From the NCBI GenBank assembly GCA_002245135.1, contig NGBS01000608.1:1-64000 (forward strand): a stretch of DNA of 64,000 nucleotides, read 5' to 3'. Shown in pieces: positions 61,060 through 64,000 of this stretch. Both the position numbers and the translations under genes were made by a program. Within the stretch, counting starts at the first letter, position 1. Each line of letters starts with the position of its first letter. The notes beneath the pieces are model-generated. The model was not told where the DNA came from, searched no databases, and worked only from the letters and a program-made list of their open reading frames with translations. The stretch is from Proteromonas lacertae (lineage: Eukaryota > Sar > Bigyra > Opalinata > Proteromonadidae).

Positions 61060-62414
61060 ATGAATTCGCCTAGCGAGGCTCCGTTAAGCAAAGATGAAGA
61101 AATTGAGGAAGTATTATAATATGTAATATTCATAGATATCGAGATTAAACAATGCATTTACTAAATCTAAGAAAAGACAAATCAATGAATTATTATACCC
61201 TATTGATGATGAAACGCTTTATTTAGCTTCGCTTTTTTATTGTATACCCTTATAAATATGCTGTTAGTAAATAATTATGAAATTAGTGAGTGGGAAGAGA
61301 CATACCTTCGTTTGTGGATTAAAAATCCTGAACACTCGTATATTTTGACCTCCACATTTTTTCGATTCTTGAATATCTCACCAACAGATTTATTAATCCA
61401 ATTTTTCTCATATACAAGTATATTTAATAAATATTTCTAATAACGTATATAGATTTTCGTCTAACAATCAATAATTATCTTCAATTTGTAATTTTATTAA
61501 GTTTTGTCTCAATTGAAGAATTATTACCTTGTTTTTTCTCTATTAGTGGTATTTATAGTAAACTATCCGTTACATCAGATCAAATACACATTTTTTTACG
61601 GAATTTGAATAGTTTAGATGGTTTTGGTAGTAAAATGAGAGAATTTATCAAAGGATCTAATAAAACAGTCGAAGGAAGAATTCCTATAAAAGACTTCAAG
61701 AATTTCCTCATATCCAACATAAATATATTTAATAATGTCCTTCTTTGTCGAGATTCAATAATTGAAAACGTAATTACCAAAAGTGAATTTAAAAATATAG
61801 AAAGACGAAATACTTACTATAACAGTCGATATAATGGAGAAGGAGATGGATTAATTACAGAAATTCCAAATGAAAGTTGTTTTAATAAATTCTATAGAAT
61901 TTTATTTCTCAAAGAACCATCTCCTTATCACTACGATTATAACTTTGTAATAAATTATGAAAGAATGAAAGATAATGAAAATGATAAAGAAAAGAAAAAA
62001 GATAAAAATATAATCCTTCTAGAACAATATATTCATAGAATAATGATGAGATATCATAAAAATTTGAGAAATGGAAGTTATTGTCAAAGTTCAAAATACA
62101 GTAATCGAAGTATGCTACGTAATTCATCAGCTCAAATTCGTCGAACTAGTGGTTTGAATAGTAATTACAATTTGAATGGAAATACTAATTTATTAAAAGG
62201 TTCAAAGAAGTTGAGAATGTCAACAACTCCATTAGTTAAATATGGAGACAACAACAACAATAATAATAATAATAATGAAAATGACAATGAGGAAGATAAT
62301 TTGAATAATAATGTAAATAACAGTAATGATCATAGTAATAGTAATCACAGTAATAAGAAAAAGAGTGTAAAACAAGGCTTGACTGTGCTTGAAGGAGATG
62401 AACAAGTTATTTGA
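61060..62414 (+). CDS. EF-hand-like protein with Asn-rich C-terminus
   Basis: The start MNSPSEAPLSKDEEIEE is followed by a 25-nt intron, then ISRLNNAFTKSKKRQINELLYP. A one-base shift at a T6 run near 61222 joins this to NNYEISEWEETYLRLWIKN; another intron follows SYTS. The middle part (NNYLQFVILLSFVSIEELLPCFFSISG, then DQIHIFLRNLNSLDG) is helical, with the rhythm of degenerate EF-hands as in ciliate and oomycete calcium-binding proteins, but no loop keeps all ligands. The tail is Asn-rich with a coding AAT/AAC repeat near 62252–62276. The function is uncertain. A short GC-richer stretch marks the first exon. Confidence 0.6.
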
Positions 62415-62989
62415 TAGATATTTTGTTATTGGTGTTTTAGTAAATAGTGTTATGTAAATATTTATTAGATTTATGTTTTTTTGTTTTCATGTGTATTTAT
62501 TTGTTAAATAATACTCATATTTATGATAATCAACACCAGTTGTTAGTGTGCATACTTTTTTAACATTTGACTAGTTTATAAATGCTTACTACAATGTATA
62601 AACAAATCTTACAATTATAGAGCCTATTTTTATTGATAAATCTAAAGATGAAGGTGCATAGGGTATTAAAAATTATATTATGCTTATTTTATTTTTTATA
62701 TAACTAAATATAGTTTTATTACCTAAATATAAAAGATAGCAATTACAAAATCTAACTAATTCAAACTATAAAAAATATTTTTGGAAAGAGATGAAAATAT
62801 ACAAACATATGATCATGTGAATGACTGTGACAAGATGAAGCAACTTCATTATTGAATTTCTTCTAAAACAATAAGTATATATAAATAATTACAACTTCGT
62901 CTATTATCCTTCTAATAGCTCATTTATCTAATAATCAAATCAATCAATGATTTAAAGATTTTGAGTCGTTACACATCAACATAAATAAA
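62415..62989. other. Intergenic spacer
   Basis: A 575-bp AT-rich spacer before the EGF-like gene. Its right end must hold that gene's promoter. No coding or RNA signal was recognised. Confidence 0.5.
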
Positions 62990-64000
62990 ATGTCATTCTT
63001 CATGAAGCTTTTACTTTGCTGTCTGTTTGTTTTAACTGTTTATTCTTCTTGCCCTGGTGGCTGCAGTGGACACGGAACGTGTGGTGCTAATGGTGTATGT
63101 ACTTGCGCTTCAATCACTTCAACTGGTTGGGGATCAGCCTTAAATGCTGGTTATACTGGTGCAGATTGTTCATTAAGTATAATATAAATTATTTTCTATT
63201 TTTTAACTAGGAACTTGTCCTGTTGGTGCTTCTATTCAAACAATTCCTGTAGTCTTTAGAGGAACTGTTTATCCTCATCCAATTGATGGTCAAAGACGAT
63301 TAGATGAAGTAGCTTCAACAATTAGTCCAAACTTTCCAATTAAAAACACATATAAAGTAGAATCTGAAGATTTAAAAGGTTTGATGAATGTGGAAGGAGG
63401 TATTTTGAAATGTAGTAGATTAGATAATAGTGGTTATTTAGGAACAGCAAATGTTCTTGCCTTTGATGGTGAGAAGATAGCAATTATTCAATACAACTTC
63501 AACTTAACAAAAGCAGCACCAATACCATTGAATGATACAGAACCAGAAGAAGATGAATATGATTATAATGATTATATTGGAAATACCGTTTGTTCTATAT
63601 TTTCAACCAGAAATGATTTAAGTCAATATAAATCAATAAAAGGTGAAGGTAGTACTATTAATCCTTGGTTAAATTATGCCGAAATGTTGAACTTAATGAA
63701 ATGGTCAAATGAAGTATCAACAAGTGAAGAAGATTCAACAACTAGTGAAGAAAAAGAAGAAAAATTACAAGTTGCTTGTTATAAAACTAAACTAGCTGAT
63801 GATGATAAAGAAACAACAAGATCATATGTATTCTATGGTGATTTAACTGTAACAGTTGGAGTTACTGATGTAGAGTTCAAAATAGAAGGTGTAACTCTAG
63901 ATAATTATACAGTATGTTATATTTTAGCTAAAGGAAATGGTGATGTAATTAGTATTGAAGAATCAGATTTATCAAAGAAATTAAAGAAAGAAGGTGATAA
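62990..64000 (+). CDS. Secreted EGF-like protein, 3' end outside the window
   Basis: A signal peptide (MSFFMKLLLCCLFVLTVYSS) precedes CPGGCSGHGTCGANGVCTC and YTGADCSLRTCP, an EGF-like module whose wording matches secreted proteins of stramenopiles. A 34-nt intron (63177–63210) splits the module at CSL|RTC with frame kept. About 260 further residues follow with scattered cysteines (VCSIFSTR, VACYKTK, VCYILAK), an acidic Ser/Thr/Glu stretch and no known domain. The open frame runs to the window end. It is probably extracellular or surface-attached; the ligand is unknown. Confidence 0.8.

Noticed and set aside
1-64000. Euplotes-like programmed +1 frameshifting as an explanation for the frame switches
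   Set aside because: Shifts go in both directions, often lie away from the stop codon and, where a paralogue exists, coincide with a one-base indel.
1-64000. tRNA, rRNA, CRISPR arrays or bacterial operon signals
   Set aside because: None was recognisable by eye; the gene structure is eukaryotic throughout.

Overview
The window is nuclear DNA of a very AT-rich microbial eukaryote. Nearly all genes are split by tiny GT–AG introns, mostly 25–55 nt. They typically begin GTAT and end ATAG, and many were placed exactly because they restore the reading frame. TAA, TAG and TGA all act as stops. Flagellum-type repeat proteins, EF-hand proteins and an EGF-like secreted protein carrying TGADCSLRTCP (a wording I associate with stramenopiles) suggest a flagellated protist, perhaps a stramenopile. 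The lineage call is inference. Bacterial-looking antiporters would fit life beside bacteria. Single-base frameshifts recur in otherwise well-conserved genes and look more like sequence or assembly indels than biology.

Layout. 1–9.8 kb (minus): one giant secreted protein made of about eight tandem type-1 periplasmic-binding modules. Its 3' end runs off the window and is riddled with frameshifts. 10.4–17.4 kb: mostly recognisable genes, namely a RING-finger coiled-coil protein, a short-chain dehydrogenase, PYROXD1, a heat-shock-factor DNA-binding protein, a cysteine-rich folate-receptor-like surface protein and an Mpv17/PMP22 protein. 17.5–34.5 kb: a locus built from about nineteen copies of a domain resembling the N-terminal domain of the opioid growth factor receptor (OGFr_N), here joined to two NEK-like protein kinases through Gln/Pro-rich linkers and present without kinases in three further genes. 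The copies share intron positions, and a 560-bp near-identical inverted repeat links two of the genes. 34.6–40.3 kb: a low-complexity KEKE/Gln-rich protein and a flagellar-type repeat protein.

40.6–53.2 kb (minus): a transporter cluster of three MFS paralogues, a truncated MFS relic and two intronless CPA2/NHA-type cation:proton antiporters. A double Crinkler/RHS-type P-loop NTPase gene with two SAP domains sits inside the MFS array, right beside the relic. 53.3–64 kb: an MPN-like/Hsp70-like fusion, a coiled-coil protein, UBTD (DC-UbP), GOLT1, an EF-hand protein, a second Asn-rich protein and the start of a secreted EGF-like protein.

Two systems deserve attention. The first is the kinase plus OGFr-like domain array, a possible lineage-specific signalling family growing by exon-preserving tandem and inverted duplication. 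The second is the polymeric ligand-binding protein at the left edge. About half the genes also carry a TCAAGCC/TCAAGCTT-type element 15–60 nt before the start codon, a likely core promoter element.
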